Shown here: positions 62,367 to 64,000 of the stretch, in pieces | Layout of the letters: each line of letters starts with the position of its first letter | Numbering within the stretch: position 1 is the stretch's first letter | Source: Odontesthes bonariensis | Lineage: Eukaryota; Chordata; Actinopteri; Atheriniformes; Atherinopsidae | Length of the DNA stretch: 64,000 nucleotides | Assembly: GCF_027942865.1 (NCBI RefSeq) | Contig: NC_134526.1 | Span: 9,270,284-9,334,283 of the forward strand | Direction: 5' to 3' | Program-made: the position numbers and the translations under genes | Notes under the pieces: model-generated | Database searches by the model: none | What the model was told of the DNA's origin: nothing | Seen by the model: only the letters and a program-made list of their open reading frames with translations

Positions 62367-63882
62367 GATGATCCTAATTTCTTTGGTCTCCAAAAGAAAA
62401 TGAGCACTTTACCTCTGCAAAATGGAGAGGTATGACCAAGGCTATGAGGATGAGCGGTGATGATGCAAAATAAGTCTTAATGTGCTTTTAATGTAAGTAA
62501 AGAAGGGATGAAATCCCCAGTTGTCCCTCTTTATAAAGATTTATTGACATTTTTGTCTAAAGCTGCCTAATGTGAGTTGTTTTAGCAAAATTCTCCTCCT
62601 CCACTTACATTTCACTAAAACAAAATGGGGAACTTTACAGTTAATCAGCATTTAAGACACTTATTCTTTGGATTTAACTGTACATGCTGGAAACAGTTGA
62701 CGAATTCTTAAATTCAAAGACTGGTGGAATGACTTCTATTGTGAAAAATCTCCATCAAATGATTCCTTTGGTTGCTGACCAAGCGGTCAAGTTATGCTTT
62801 GTGTAAAAGCTTTTTTCAACAGACCAATGTGAACATTGTTCTCCAATTTCTCACCCTATAAGTGCCTAATGCTAAAGATTTCGATGTGAGCAGTAGGAAA
62901 CAAACTTGGAGAGGTTGGGAGCTTTTTACCTGCATGAACAGGTCTCGCCTTGCATATCTGAGGGCTGGTTCAGTGTTATTTGTGGCTTACACACTCTTTT
63001 TACCTCATCAATAAAATTCAGTCAACTGGCTTGTCAACAATTCTCTATGAAAGTGATATGAAATGTAAGAGGTCAGCTTTCAACAAAACCAAAAAGCAGC
63101 TCTTCAGTCATGGATGAAGACTAAGAATGGTGCAAGTATTCTATATCACATGGTTACTGTGTTCATTTGGCTGCAGATAGGTCCCCATGGTTTTAAGGCT
63201 CGAGATGATGAATTGGCACCAGATATCTCAGCAAATAAGAATTTATGTCTTAGGCAAGGAACTCGAATAAGTCCCTTGTTCTGAAAGCAGTGGAGGTGGC
63301 AAACTATTAGAAGTTGAAAAAGCTGTGTTGGTACCAGTTGAGTGTGCTTGCTTGGAGGTATCTCTGCAACCAAATGGAGCTGGTTCCTGTCAGGAAAGGG
63401 CAGAGAAATGCCAGAGGAAGTAGGGAGGGGAGGCTTCCTGTTGGTAAACATCCTCCTCGATTAAGTGTATAATTAAAAAGGGTGTTGTGTGTATGAGTAT
63501 GAGGCTTTAAACACGGAGGGTGGTTGGTGGCAGGGTGCATGGTACCATAACTTCAACTTTAAACTCTTTCAGGCAGAATCCTAAATGCATTATTCTGCTC
63601 AGAGATTCACACTGATCTGCAATCTGACCGCACTCAGCAGACACAATCTTTAATCTAAGACACCCTAAAGCACTGTATCAGGATGAGTTCTTGTCTAGCA
63701 GTTCATTTCTTCTTCTGTGGTGGTGCAGAAAACTCAGAGCATCTACTTCAGGATGTAAGAAGTGCTTTTTCCTGCTCGTCTCTCAACAGCAGAGTGTAAA
63801 AAGCAAACAACATCGTGACCTCCTGCATGTCAACATGAGGTTTGCATTTGATTGATCTGAGGTGCCACACGAACACATAAAA

Positions 63883-63900
63883 ACACACACACACACACAA
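63883..63900. repeat. Short (CA)n microsatellite
   Basis: About nine CA units. Confidence 0.9.
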
Positions 63901-64000
63901 AGCCCTGCCGCATGGCATAAGGAGGTTGTCCATCTGTTTCTCACCGCAGCCTCTCAGCAGATAAAAACCAGATTTCTAAAAACAAACATCACGAGGTGAG

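Larger units (their letters stand above)
58566..64000 (-). other. cacnb1: cacnb1 upstream intron (partial)
   Basis: Runs to the window edge. Holds a tRNA-Cys copy (59154-59225), a helicase-fragment element (60281-60854), an L2-like LINE (61245-62366) and a CA repeat near 63883. No upstream coding exon of cacnb1 could be identified. Confidence 0.55.

Noticed and set aside
62925..62960. Possible upstream cacnb1 exon ending ATGCAG/GTAAAA on the minus strand
   Set aside because: In-phase donor exists, but the residues before it (ARRDLFMQ) do not resemble the known beta-1 start and no acceptor or start codon context supports it.

Overview
The window is vertebrate nuclear DNA, almost certainly from a ray-finned (teleost) fish. 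Long introns with GT-AG borders, near-identical matches to vertebrate protein families, tRNA-Cys(GCA), TTAA-flanked MITEs, Tc1/mariner relics and an L2-like LINE all point there. The species cannot be named from the sequence.

Four protein-coding genes can be reconstructed by joining exons at consensus splice sites in matching phase. From left to right: (1) the first coding exon of mprip (minus strand, 375-500), the rest lying beyond the left edge; (2) a complete 11-exon u2af2 (minus, coding 4242-17832, 457 aa), the large subunit of the U2AF splicing factor; (3) a complete 6-exon dhrs7c (plus, coding 22496-26786, 307 aa), a short-chain dehydrogenase of the sarcoplasmic reticulum; (4) cacnb1 (minus, coding 31555-58565), the beta-1 subunit of voltage-gated calcium channels, missing only its 5' start beyond the right edge and carrying both alternative HOOK exons (7A and 7B). 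Two tRNA-Cys(GCA) genes or gene-like copies lie on the plus strand inside cacnb1 introns.

Layout: u2af2 and mprip are in tandem on the minus strand. u2af2 and dhrs7c are head-to-head with about 4.7 kb between their start codons. dhrs7c and cacnb1 are tail-to-tail. By family knowledge, dhrs7c and cacnb1 both act in muscle calcium handling and excitation-contraction coupling; u2af2 is a housekeeping gene.

The introns and spacers hold transposable elements: four non-autonomous elements bounded by TTAA (one a 928-bp near-perfect palindrome), two internally deleted Tc1 copies from one family, three or more other Tc1/mariner relics, a nested cluster in a cacnb1 intron, SINE-like pieces, an L2-like LINE fragment, and a 558-bp element with 8-bp direct repeats that carries a fragment resembling a RecQ-type helicase N-terminus. 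I see no CRISPR, operon or other prokaryotic feature, and no clear evidence of an undescribed multi-gene system. The most notable points are the splice-site arrangement in u2af2, the large intronic palindrome in dhrs7c, the helicase-fragment element and the tRNA-Cys duplication.
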